Origin: VXPQ01 sp965223485
GTDB taxonomy: Bacteria; Bacteroidota; Rhodothermia; Rhodothermales; VXPQ01
Length of the DNA: 64,000 nt
Direction of reading: 5' to 3'
Assembly: GCA_965223485.1 (NCBI GenBank)
Contig: OZ244993.1
Location: forward strand, 3,100,001-3,164,000
The position numbers were made by a program, and so were the translations under genes. Positions 16,809-25,140 of this stretch are shown in pieces (positions within the stretch are counted from its first letter, which is position 1; every line of letters begins with the position of its first letter). The notes beneath the pieces are model-generated. The model did no database searches. It saw only the letters and a program-made list of their open reading frames with translations, and was not told the origin of the DNA.

Positions 16809-17666
16809 CTACTCCTCCAGGCGCTCGATCGGCCCCTGCGGGCCGGTCAGGATCACGCGGCTCCATGTGGAATCGTCGTCCCCGTCTCCGTACACCATAA
16901 AATGCCCGCCGTACGCTCCACCGTCGGGGTCGCAATGCACGATCATGAGGCTGTACTCGTCCCCGTTGGCAGGCGGCGACATCCAGCGCGGGTCGCTGAC
17001 AGGAAAGAACGCATCCATGCGTACGCGGGCTTCGAGCTTGAAATCCCCGGCGCCGGTTCCCCATGGATCGAACTGTAGCGCATAATCCACCATATCGTCC
17101 GGCATCTGCGACTCCTGATAGGTATCCTCCGGGGTTCCGTAGCGCCACCAGGCCCCATAATCCGGCATGGACGCATCCGCTACGAAGCAAAACGCATTGT
17201 CGCCGCGTCCGAACCGTTCCGGCGCCTCGTCCCTGGGCGCCTCCATGAACCAGCAGATGGAATCCTTGAACATCCAGCGGCGGGGCGCGGGGTTCGGATC
17301 GTCCACATCGTTCACGTTGTCATGTACCTCGGCGCCGAAATACAGGTACGCCTCATCCCACGCCATGTAGTACCGGGCGCGCAGATCGTCCTCCAGAGCC
17401 GGTTCTTCGGGGGCTTGGTCCGTCAGGCGGTTGCGGGCGCCGCCGTCGTACCAGGACGCATGACGCAGGCGGTAGATATCCCACACGCCGTCGTGGTGGG
17501 CCGCCTGCTTCCATTCGTCGAGGTTACCGTCGATCGTGGGAGCGTCCGCAAGATGCGGCACGTAGAGAGGCGGGGGTTCCACCAGCGTCTGGCCCTGCGC
17601 AGGCGGGGCGAAAAACGGCAGGAGAACAACGAGGGTGAGGATGGGAGCAATAGCGAATCGGGACAT
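16809..17666 (-). CDS. Secreted CBM9/DOMON-like carbohydrate-binding protein
   Basis: Protein of 285 residues with a signal peptide (MSRFAIAPILTLVVLLPFFA, cleavage near AQGQ). The mature part is a carbohydrate-binding family 9-like beta sandwich: VPHLADAPTIDGNLDEW, YYMAWDEAYLYFGAEVHDNV, FKDSICWFMEAP and KLEARVRMDAFFP. Such domains bind sugars or haem in the periplasm or on the surface. No catalytic domain is attached. The ATG at 17666 has AGAGGT upstream and begins the signal peptide, so it is preferred over the ATG at 17690. It forms a pair with the downstream membrane protein gene. Confidence 0.8.
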   Translation of the reverse strand: MSRFAIAPILTLVVLLPFFAPPAQGQTLVEPPPLYVPHLADAPTIDGNLDEWKQAAHHDGVWDIYRLRHASWYDGGARNRLTDQAPEEPALEDDLRARYYMAWDEAYLYFGAEVHDNVNDVDDPNPAPRRWMFKDSICWFMEAPRDEAPERFGRGDNAFCFVADASMPDYGAWWRYGTPEDTYQESQMPDDMVDYALQFDPWGTGAGDFKLEARVRMDAFFPVSDPRWMSPPANGDEYSLMIVHCDPDGGAYGGHFMVYGDGDDDSTWSRVILTGPQGPIERLEE

Positions 17667-17776
17667 GGTCGTAACCTCTGTAAAGAGCATGTACGGCGAG
17701 TGCGGCGCCAGATCAACAGGAACGGGACAACATAACTAAGGCGAATCACACGAAAAGAACAATAAAGCAAAATCCG

Positions 17777-18712
17777 TCAGCAGGAACACCGGTTTGCGCG
17801 CGGAACGAACGCCCGCAAATACGCTGCACTCTGACGCAGGGACAATTTTCGCGCCTCCAGAGAATGTTCGTACGCACGATCCTCCACCTCCACGCAAACC
17901 GGGCCGTCATACCCGGCGTCGGTCAACACAGAGAAAAAACGTCCCCAGTCCACGTCGCCGAGCCCGGGCAGTTTCGGGGTATGGTATTCCAGCGGCGTGG
18001 CGAGAATGCCCACCTCGTCCAGCCGGTCCCGGTCAAGGCGCACATCCTTGGCGTGCACGTGAAAAAGACGGTCGGCGAAGGTTCGCAGGGGGCGCAGGTA
18101 GTCCATCTGCTGCCAGATCATATGAGATGGATCGAAATTCAACCCGAACCGGTCACTGGGAATGTCCTCGAACATGCGGCGCCAGATGGCCGGACTGTAT
18201 GCAAGATTCTTGCCGCCCGGCCATTCGTCCTCCGTAAAAAACATGGGGCAGTTCTCGATTGCAATGCGCACGCCGTGCTCCTCCGCGAAGGCCACGAGCG
18301 GCTTCCACACGGCCAGAAACCGCGGCCATTGCTCCTCGACGGAGCGGGCCGGGTCGCGCCCTACAAAGGTATTCACGAGATGTACGTCGAGAAGAGCGGT
18401 GGCGCGCACGACATTCCGGATGTGTTCGACATACACAGCGGATTCGTCCGGATCGGGTACGAGCGGGTTGGGATAATAACCGAGCCCACTGATTTCCACG
18501 CCCGCATCTTCGACGACTGCACGCACATGCCGGGCGTCCGATTCGGAAAAGGCGGCCACATCGATGTGGGTAACGCCCGCATAGCGGCGCTCCGCTCTTC
18601 CCCGGGGCCAACAAAGCAACTCCACGCAGTCGTAGCCCTCCTCTGCCGCCGTCTCGACAACGCCCTGCAGGTCAAGGTCCGCGAGAATGGCGCTTACGAA
18701 TCCGAGTTTCAT
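17777..18712 (-). CDS. Sugar phosphate isomerase/epimerase family TIM-barrel protein
   Basis: Protein of 311 residues of the AP-endonuclease-2/xylose-isomerase-like fold. Metal-binding acidic and histidine residues appear at the strand ends: CVELLCWP, RIAIENCPMFF, LNFDPSHMIWQQMD, LFHVHAKDVRLD and VCVEVEDRAYEHS. The product probably isomerises or epimerises a keto sugar. The substrate is not readable from sequence. The ATG at 18712 overlaps the stop of the Gfo/Idh/MocA gene by ATGA and begins the fold (MKLGFVSAILADLD). The longer frame to 18853 is antisense to nothing useful and is rejected. Part of a sugar operon. Confidence 0.88.
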   Translation of the reverse strand: MKLGFVSAILADLDLQGVVETAAEEGYDCVELLCWPRGRAERRYAGVTHIDVAAFSESDARHVRAVVEDAGVEISGLGYYPNPLVPDPDESAVYVEHIRNVVRATALLDVHLVNTFVGRDPARSVEEQWPRFLAVWKPLVAFAEEHGVRIAIENCPMFFTEDEWPGGKNLAYSPAIWRRMFEDIPSDRFGLNFDPSHMIWQQMDYLRPLRTFADRLFHVHAKDVRLDRDRLDEVGILATPLEYHTPKLPGLGDVDWGRFFSVLTDAGYDGPVCVEVEDRAYEHSLEARKLSLRQSAAYLRAFVPRANRCSC

Positions 18713-19842
18713 ATCGTTATCCAGCGTGCCTCCCGGTGACTCTGGAGAATAGCGTCGCACAACACGATTTCCTTGTGGCCCTCCTCGAACGAAGGGTACA
18801 GCCGCTCGCCCGAACCGCCTCCTGCCACCGCCTCGTAAAACGCGCGAAAACATTGCTTGAACGTATCCGGGAAGCCTTCGTTGTGCCCGGCCGGGAAATT
18901 GGTAAAACGCCCGGGGAGATCGTGCATCAACGCCGGATCCCGGACCAGGGCTTCGCTGGGGACATTACGGCGCCCCACCCGAAGCTCGTTGGGATTCCGG
19001 CTGTTCCAGGAAACCGACTGCTCCGCACCGGAAATTTCGTACCGCAGGCAATTCTTGTATCCCGCCGTAACCTGAGAAACCCACAGGCTGCCCCGGGCGC
19101 CTCCCTTGAAGCGGAAAAGCACGCTGCCGCAATCTTCCGTGTCGATTGCGACGTCTTCCGTATCCCCTTCGTATGCCCCGGTGAATGTCTGGACTTCGCC
19201 TTTGGGCCGCTTGCGTACGGGATGCACGATCTTCAGATCGGCCAGCACAGCCTCGACCTCCAGGCCTGTCATGGAGGTGACCAGATCGATCCAGTGCGTG
19301 CCGATGTCGGATACGGCGCGCAGCGGGCCGCCCTTGTCGGAGAGTACGCGCCAGTTGTAGTCCGTGTCGTACAACAACCAATCCTGCACATAGCTGCCCA
19401 CCACCGAGTGCACGGCGCCCAGTTCCCCGCCGGCGATCATGCTCCGGACCTGCAGGTTCAGAGGATAGAATCGTTGATTGTAACATACGCCTGCTTCCAG
19501 TCCCGATGCGCTTGCGGCCTCTACCAGCGCGGTCGACTCCTGCGCATTCATGGCAAGGGGTTTCTCGCACATCACATGCTTGCCTGCTTCGAGCGCGCGC
19601 ATGGAATACTCGTAATGCAACACATTCGGCAAGGCAAGATGCACCGCCTGCACCTCCGGATCGGCGAGCATTTCGTCGAGGCTTGCATAGGCCCGCGGCA
19701 AGCCCAGAGCGAGGCGGGCCTGTTCGGAGCGTTCCGGGCTACTCCCGAGAATGCCCGTCACATGGATATTTTTCAGCCGCCGGAGGGCCTCGACATGTAC
19801 GGGGCCAATGAATCCGGAGCCGGCTACAGCTACTCCAGTCAT
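18709..19842 (-). CDS. Gfo/Idh/MocA family oxidoreductase, cytoplasmic
   Basis: NAD(P)-dependent sugar dehydrogenase family protein of 377 residues. The Rossmann motif is VAVAGSGFIGPVHVEAL at the N-terminus, then the catalytic-region CEKPLAMN (Lys near 96) and DIGTHWIDLVTSM (His near 180). No signal peptide is present, unlike the other two family members in this window, so it should be cytoplasmic. It lies between the TIM-barrel isomerase (overlapping ATGA) and the aldo/keto reductase (19-bp gap), suggesting successive steps on one sugar. The C-terminal part is a normal alpha/beta domain. Confidence 0.9.
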   Translation of the reverse strand: MTGVAVAGSGFIGPVHVEALRRLKNIHVTGILGSSPERSEQARLALGLPRAYASLDEMLADPEVQAVHLALPNVLHYEYSMRALEAGKHVMCEKPLAMNAQESTALVEAASASGLEAGVCYNQRFYPLNLQVRSMIAGGELGAVHSVVGSYVQDWLLYDTDYNWRVLSDKGGPLRAVSDIGTHWIDLVTSMTGLEVEAVLADLKIVHPVRKRPKGEVQTFTGAYEGDTEDVAIDTEDCGSVLFRFKGGARGSLWVSQVTAGYKNCLRYEISGAEQSVSWNSRNPNELRVGRRNVPSEALVRDPALMHDLPGRFTNFPAGHNEGFPDTFKQCFRAFYEAVAGGGSGERLYPSFEEGHKEIVLCDAILQSHREARWITI

Positions 19843-19861
19843 GGGATACTCTGATTAATTC

Positions 19862-20824
19862 TTATCGCAACCAGGCTTTTTTGACGTCAGGATTGCCGGC
19901 CGTGTTCAGCATATCCATCTGATCGTCGGACAACTGCACGTCCACGGCGCCCAGATTTTCCTCCAACTGCTCGACCCGGCTGCCGCCGAAGAGCGGGAGA
20001 ATTTCGTTTCGGAGCATCCAGGCAATAAGCACCTGGTTCGGAGTGGCGTCCACTTCTGCGGCGACGCTCCGGAGCGCTGCAAGGCGCTCGTCCGATTCCG
20101 GACCGGCGAACTGGGCAGGAACGGGCCGATCCTCCCGCGTGTAGGCGCCCTGCAACAGCACGGAATACCCGATGAGGGTAATCCCGTGATGGCGGCAATA
20201 CCGCTTCATGTCTTCGGTGACGAAGATTTGCGGGCCGAAATCGGCACCGTGACGAGGACGCAGGTAGGTAAAGCGCTGCTCAACGGCCTGGTACGGCGTC
20301 CATCCGCGTTCCTCCGCCAGCTTGCCTGCCTCGGCAATGCGCCAGAGCCACACGTTGCTTGCGCCGATCGTACGCACCTTGCCCTTCCGGATCAGCCGGT
20401 GGAACGCCTCCATCGTTTCTTCCATGGGCGTATCGAAGTCGTCCCGGTGGGCATAGTAGACATCGATATAATCGGTCTGGAGACGGGCAAGGCTTTTGTC
20501 GCATTCCCGCTCGATTTCGTCGGCGGAGAGACCGCCGTCGCTTCCGGGATAATCGAATCCCAGTTTGGAGGAAATCCGAATCTTGTCGCGGACGCCGCGC
20601 TCCTTCATCCATTGGCCGATCGTCGTTTCGCTCTCGCCCCCGGAACAGCCTTCTACCCAGCTCGAATAGAAATTGGCTGTGTCAAGAAACGTGCCGCCCC
20701 GGTCGTAGAACAGGTCGAACAAGGTAAAGGACGTTTCGCGGTCGATGCGGCTGCCGATCAGGTCCGTGCCATAGGACAGCGCAGACACTTCCACGTCGCT
20801 ATGGCCGAGTTTCCAGGTTTTCAT
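19862..20824 (-). CDS. Aldo/keto reductase
   Basis: NADPH-dependent reductase of 320 residues with a TIM barrel. The catalytic tetrad is visible: Asp and Tyr in FLDTANFYSSW, Lys in ISSKLGFDYPG and His in VYYAHRDDFDTP. The cofactor-binding NQVLIAWMLRN and FGGSRVEQLEENLGA lie near the end. It probably reduces or oxidises a sugar-derived aldehyde or ketone in the same operon as the Gfo/Idh/MocA and isomerase genes. It is the first gene of that short run. A 129-bp gap separates it from the ThuA fusion gene upstream. Confidence 0.9.
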   Translation of the reverse strand: MKTWKLGHSDVEVSALSYGTDLIGSRIDRETSFTLFDLFYDRGGTFLDTANFYSSWVEGCSGGESETTIGQWMKERGVRDKIRISSKLGFDYPGSDGGLSADEIERECDKSLARLQTDYIDVYYAHRDDFDTPMEETMEAFHRLIRKGKVRTIGASNVWLWRIAEAGKLAEERGWTPYQAVEQRFTYLRPRHGADFGPQIFVTEDMKRYCRHHGITLIGYSVLLQGAYTREDRPVPAQFAGPESDERLAALRSVAAEVDATPNQVLIAWMLRNEILPLFGGSRVEQLEENLGAVDVQLSDDQMDMLNTAGNPDVKKAWLR

Positions 20825-20953
20825 GGGGATGGTACAGGGATTGCTATTTGTGAAAAAGAACGAATAGTGCGCGGTGTTCAGAGCGGTCAGGCCGGAACTG
20901 GACCGAACAGTGCATGATGCATCAGGTGATCGTCAAACCATGCGCCACGCTCG

Positions 20954-23900
20954 TCAATGCAATATGGATATCTTGACTCCGGGGCGGCTTGTGACGCCCG
21001 GTCCTTCGAACTCGATCCGATCGAACCGGGCTACCGTACCCCGTTCGGGCCCCTCGAACACGACATACAGATCATGCGCTCCGTCCGGGGCTTCGATCGG
21101 GAGCGACCAGGACATCCAGTGAATGAGGGGCGGACCGTCCTCGCGTTCCTCGATGAGGGATTCTTCGGGAGGCGCAATGGCCGTTTCCGTCAGAATCGGC
21201 CCGTCGGCGGCATCCAGCCGTACCTGCACGGCCCCCTCCGCTTCAGGCACAAGATACAGCGTGAGGCTATCGACCCCGTGCAGATTCACGGTGGAAAACG
21301 ACACATACTCCGCATGCTCCAGTTCGACATACACCTCGGTCTCGTCCGGGAATCCGGGACGCTGGCGATTGCCCGTAATGATCAGGTTGTCCCCTTCGGA
21401 GGTCGAACGGTTTTCCGCCTGCACCACGTTCGGATACAGCATCACCTCGTCCGACGAGGTAAGCGCGGGCGTACCCGAGTCCGTGTAGCTCGCCATCAGG
21501 CGTACGTACCGGTCGATGATGTACGGCCTGTGGGTAGGATCGGGCACCACGTTGAACGCCCCGGCATTGCCCCGGTGCATGTGCAGCGCATGTTCATGGG
21601 TGTCGTGCCCAAGAAAGGGTTGCAGGGTAACGCGCGAACCCGGAGTAGTCAGCACGCCATCTTCCGCATCGAACACGTCCACTGCATAGGGTACCGATTC
21701 GTCCATCGGCAGAATCCCGCCGAATGGCGGCCATGCGATGGATACCTCGGGGGCCGTGTTGCCGGCGGTTACCGTTATGTCCGCTTTCGAGACCATGCCT
21801 TCGGTGTCCGCCACCAGAAGATGAGCCGTGTACGAGCCGGGCTCGGTAAAGGTATGCTCAGCGGTGGCCGTTTCGGCGTCCAGGGCGCCGTCCCCGTTGA
21901 AATCCCAGGAAAAATGCAGGCCGCCCCCGTTACGGGATACAGAAGCCGAACCGTCGAACGCAACAGTGAGCGGCGCCGGGCCGGACATGGGCGCTGCGCC
22001 AGCCACTGCCTCCGGCGGACGTTTCTCGTTCCCGTAGTAATCGATGCGCACCAGTTGCCCGTCGCGATTCTGTCCCCAGAACTCCTGGCCCCATTCCAGG
22101 ACATACAGCGTCTGGTCAGGACCAAGTGCAATATCGACCGGGCGGATATACGGAATCTCGGGGGTGAACGCCGTGATCTCCATGGCGTCTCCGTTCTCGT
22201 CGTTGAGCACTTCCTGAATCCAGTTCCGCGCCCATTCGAACAGGATCACCTTGCCGTCAAAGTATTCGGGAAGCGCATGCGGACCCGCTATCTCCGGATC
22301 GTAACGATAGACGAATCCGGGCGCCGCCGACATGCCCCCTACGCCCATTTCGGGAAATTCCTCCGACGGACCGTAGCTGTAATAAATCCAGGCCGGTTGC
22401 GCAGGAGGAAGTTCGCGCAATCCTGTGTTGTTCGGCGAATCGTTGATGGGATTTTCGGGATTGAACCAGCCGCCGTATTCCTCCGTCTCGAAATTCAGAT
22501 CGCGGTATGCTCCGTTCGGCCCGACGAAATAGGGCCAGCCAAAGAATCCCGGGGTTTTTGCCTGTCCGAATTCCTCCATCCCCTGCGGCATTTTGCCTTC
22601 CACATACTGGTTCCCCGGGCCCACATCGCCCCAGTAGAGCCAACCCGTTTCCGGGTCTACCGTGTAGCGCCACGGATTGCGGTGCCCCATCGTGTAGATT
22701 TCCGGGCGGGTGAGCGGATCGTCGTCCTCGAACAGGTTGCCTTCAGGGATCGTGTACGAACCGTCCGGCTGGGGACGGATGCGCAGTATCTTCCCGCGCA
22801 GATCGTTCGTGTTGGCCGAGGTCCGTTGCGCATCGTAGAGCGCACGGCCCGGACGCTCGTCGGTACGCGGGGCGCTCCCTCCCGTGTTGTCGCCCGTGGC
22901 CAGCCACAGGTTGCCGTCCTTGTCGAAATGGAGCTCTCCGGCGCTATGGCAACATATCTCGCGCTGCATGAACACCTCCAGCAGAATGAGCTCGCTCGCC
23001 ATGTCCAGCTCGTTCCCCCGCATGGTGAACCGCGACAGCCGGTTGGGGTCCTGGCTCAAGGGCATGTAATACAGGTACACCCAGTTGTTTTCCTCGAAAT
23101 TCGGATCGAGCGCAATCCCCAGCAGGCCGTCCTCGATTTTCATGGAGGTCGGAATCCAGCCCGCGATGACCGTCGACCCGGTGGACGGATCCCATATCTT
23201 GACCGTTCCATCGCGTTCGATCCAGAACACGCGCCCGTCGGGGGCTACCTCCAACTGCATCGGATAGGTCGTATCGTCGTCGAGTACGACCTCCTCGTAC
23301 GATCCTTTCAGCGTAGGGCCGACATCCCCGTCCACCCGGCCCGCCGTCCAGAGAATGGCCTGGAGCAAATGCTCGCGGAACAGCGGCTCCTCGTAGCTTT
23401 CCGAGGTATGTCCGCCGCCGGTATAAAAAGCGCGCCCGCCGTCGTATTCATGCGCCCATACGATGGGATGATCGTCGCCCATATTGCCTCCCTCGTAACT
23501 TTTCTCGACGAGGGTGGCCAGCACGTGGACATTGCCGCGCGGATTCGCCTTGTAATTGTACCATTCGTCCGTGCGCGTCCAGCGCTCCGGCAGATGCGCC
23601 GTGGCGGGAAACGTCCGGTCGAGTACCGCGATATCGGCCTCCTGAATATGCGGATGGCTATCGAAATACCCTCCCACAAGCTGGCCGTACCAGGCCCAGC
23701 CGTATTCGGTATCCGCCGCAGCATGTACGCCGACATACCCGCCGCCTTCCTGGATGTACCGCTCGAAGGCTGCCTGCTGCTCGTCATCCAGCACATCGCC
23801 TGTCGTGTTCAGGAACACCACGGCGCCGTAGTCGGCCAGATCCGGCCAGGCGAACGCCGCACTGTCTTCCGTGTGTACGATCGAGAAACCGTTCTCCTCG

Positions 23901-24112
23901 CCGATTTCCCGAAGCGCCTGGACACCGTCTTCGATAGAGCTGTGACGGAATACCGCCGTTTTGCTAAAAACAAGGACGGACAGATCGTCGGTGTCCTGTG
24001 CGGCGGCCGGTTTTTCGACAAGGACTTGCCCTGCCAGAAGAAGGCCTGTGAGGAGAAAGATTGCGGGCAGGCGGGGGGCCTGCCCCCACCGTATTGGTTC
24101 TTCGTTATACAT
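20954..24112 (-). CDS. ThuA - glucose/sorbosone dehydrogenase - PKD - CBM6-like fusion
   Basis: Exported multidomain protein of 1052 residues. A signal peptide (LPAIFLLTGLLLAGQVLVEK) is followed by a ThuA domain (about 42-265: VFSKTAVFRHSSIEDGV, GGGYVGVHAAADTE). Next is a beta-propeller of the PQQ-type glucose/sorbosone dehydrogenase family (about 272-690: GLLGIALDPNFEENNWVY, NDLRGKILRIRP, TMGHRNPWR). A PKD domain follows (about 697-780: FDGSASVSRNGGG, FSWDFNGDGALD), then a CBM6-like sugar-binding domain (about 850-1045). It should act on sugars in the periplasm or on the surface. Electron acceptor and substrate are unknown. Its first domain is duplicated in the next gene upstream. Confidence 0.88.
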   Translation of the reverse strand: MYNEEPIRWGQAPRLPAIFLLTGLLLAGQVLVEKPAAAQDTDDLSVLVFSKTAVFRHSSIEDGVQALREIGEENGFSIVHTEDSAAFAWPDLADYGAVVFLNTTGDVLDDEQQAAFERYIQEGGGYVGVHAAADTEYGWAWYGQLVGGYFDSHPHIQEADIAVLDRTFPATAHLPERWTRTDEWYNYKANPRGNVHVLATLVEKSYEGGNMGDDHPIVWAHEYDGGRAFYTGGGHTSESYEEPLFREHLLQAILWTAGRVDGDVGPTLKGSYEEVVLDDDTTYPMQLEVAPDGRVFWIERDGTVKIWDPSTGSTVIAGWIPTSMKIEDGLLGIALDPNFEENNWVYLYYMPLSQDPNRLSRFTMRGNELDMASELILLEVFMQREICCHSAGELHFDKDGNLWLATGDNTGGSAPRTDERPGRALYDAQRTSANTNDLRGKILRIRPQPDGSYTIPEGNLFEDDDPLTRPEIYTMGHRNPWRYTVDPETGWLYWGDVGPGNQYVEGKMPQGMEEFGQAKTPGFFGWPYFVGPNGAYRDLNFETEEYGGWFNPENPINDSPNNTGLRELPPAQPAWIYYSYGPSEEFPEMGVGGMSAAPGFVYRYDPEIAGPHALPEYFDGKVILFEWARNWIQEVLNDENGDAMEITAFTPEIPYIRPVDIALGPDQTLYVLEWGQEFWGQNRDGQLVRIDYYGNEKRPPEAVAGAAPMSGPAPLTVAFDGSASVSRNGGGLHFSWDFNGDGALDAETATAEHTFTEPGSYTAHLLVADTEGMVSKADITVTAGNTAPEVSIAWPPFGGILPMDESVPYAVDVFDAEDGVLTTPGSRVTLQPFLGHDTHEHALHMHRGNAGAFNVVPDPTHRPYIIDRYVRLMASYTDSGTPALTSSDEVMLYPNVVQAENRSTSEGDNLIITGNRQRPGFPDETEVYVELEHAEYVSFSTVNLHGVDSLTLYLVPEAEGAVQVRLDAADGPILTETAIAPPEESLIEEREDGPPLIHWMSWSLPIEAPDGAHDLYVVFEGPERGTVARFDRIEFEGPGVTSRPGVKISILH

Positions 24113-24121
24113 CTATATACA

Positions 24122-24275
24122 TCAGGGTTGGAAAATTCGGACGTACCGGTACGCCGGGTCCGGCGCGCGCTTGAACGACAAGGAATCGGCGACGCGCACC
24201 CCGTTCATTTCGGTGATGATCCGGTTGTCAAACAGGTTATATCGTTGTCGGGTATGGCCTCCTCGTACGATCCTT
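24122..24275 (-). pseudogene. Remnant joining a dehydrogenase start to a DUF1080 end
   Basis: Downstream of the short ThuA gene the minus strand still resembles the fusion gene (ERIVRGGHTRQR matches the DNA that encodes the dehydrogenase start). It then switches to a DUF1080 C-terminus (FDNRIITEMNGVRVA) and ends SFKRAPDPAYR, matching the final residues (SLKRALNPAYR) of the VCBS-DUF1080 gene. About 160 bp inside the DUF1080 part is missing. A 1-nt deletion puts this part out of frame with ThuA. It is best read as the scar of a deletion between tandem duplicates. Confidence 0.75.
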
Positions 24276-25115
24276 TCAGTGTAGAGCAACGTCCCCGTCC
24301 ACCCGGCCTGCCGTCCATAGAATGGCCTGGAGCAAGTGCTCGCGGAACAGCGGCTCCTCGTAGCTTTCCGAGGTGTGCCCGAGGCCGGTATAAAAAGCGC
24401 GCCCGCCATCGTATTCATGCGCCCATACGATCGGATGATCGTCGCCCATCTTGCCTCCCTCGTAACTTTCCTCGACGAGGGTAGCCAGCACGTGGACATT
24501 GCCGCGCGGATTCGCCCTGTAATCGTACCATTCGTCCGTGCGCGTCCAGCGCTCCGGAAGATGCGCCGTGGCGGGAAACGCCCGGTCAACCACTTCGATA
24601 TCGGCTTCCTGAACCCGCGGATGACTGGCAAAATAGGCGCCCACAAGCTCGCCGTACCAGGCCCAGTCGTATTCGGTATCCGACGCCGCATGCACGCCGA
24701 CATACCCGCCGCCTTCCTGGATATACTGCTCGAAGGCCGCCTGCTGCTCGTCATTCAGCACATCGCCCGTCGTGTTCAGGAACACCACAGCGCCGTAGGC
24801 GGCCAGATCCGGCCAGGCAAACGCCGAATCGTTTTCCGTGTGCGTGACCGAGAAACCGTGCTCCTCGCCGATTTCCTGAAGCGCCTTAACACCGTCCTCA
24901 ATAGATCTGTGACGGAATACCGCCGTTTTACTGAAAACAAGGACGGACAGATCGTCCGTGTCCTGCGCAACGGCCTGATCCTGTGCGTCGCTCTGATCCT
25001 GTGCGACGGCCGATTTTTCGACAAGGACTTGCCCTGCCACAAGAAGGCCTGTGAGGAGAAAGATTGCGGACAAGCGGGGGACATGCCCTCGCCGTACCGG
25101 TTCTTCGTTCTTCAT
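24276..25115 (-). CDS. Secreted ThuA domain protein, truncated duplicate
   Basis: Protein of 279 residues that is about 85% identical by eye to the first 265 residues of the neighbouring ThuA fusion protein. It has the same signal peptide and a complete ThuA domain (GGGYVGVHAASDTEYDWAWY, GGRAFYTGLGHTSESYEEP). A short DQ-rich insertion follows the signal peptide. It ends at GDVALH because one base is missing relative to the fusion gene, so the dehydrogenase part is lost. The ThuA fold is glutamine-amidotransferase-like, and in rhizobia ThuA works in trehalose and sucrose catabolism through 3-keto forms. It starts 25 bp after the VCBS-DUF1080 stop. Confidence 0.85.
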   Translation of the reverse strand: MKNEEPVRRGHVPRLSAIFLLTGLLVAGQVLVEKSAVAQDQSDAQDQAVAQDTDDLSVLVFSKTAVFRHRSIEDGVKALQEIGEEHGFSVTHTENDSAFAWPDLAAYGAVVFLNTTGDVLNDEQQAAFEQYIQEGGGYVGVHAASDTEYDWAWYGELVGAYFASHPRVQEADIEVVDRAFPATAHLPERWTRTDEWYDYRANPRGNVHVLATLVEESYEGGKMGDDHPIVWAHEYDGGRAFYTGLGHTSESYEEPLFREHLLQAILWTAGRVDGDVALH

Positions 25116-25140
25116 AGTATCCCTATTAGGAAATTTGGAC

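Noticed and set aside
20957..24484. Very long plus-strand open frame (over 1100 codons) opposite the ThuA fusion gene
   Set aside because: It is the mirror of a GC-rich gene with strong domain matches. Its translation is rich in Arg, His and Val without any known motif.
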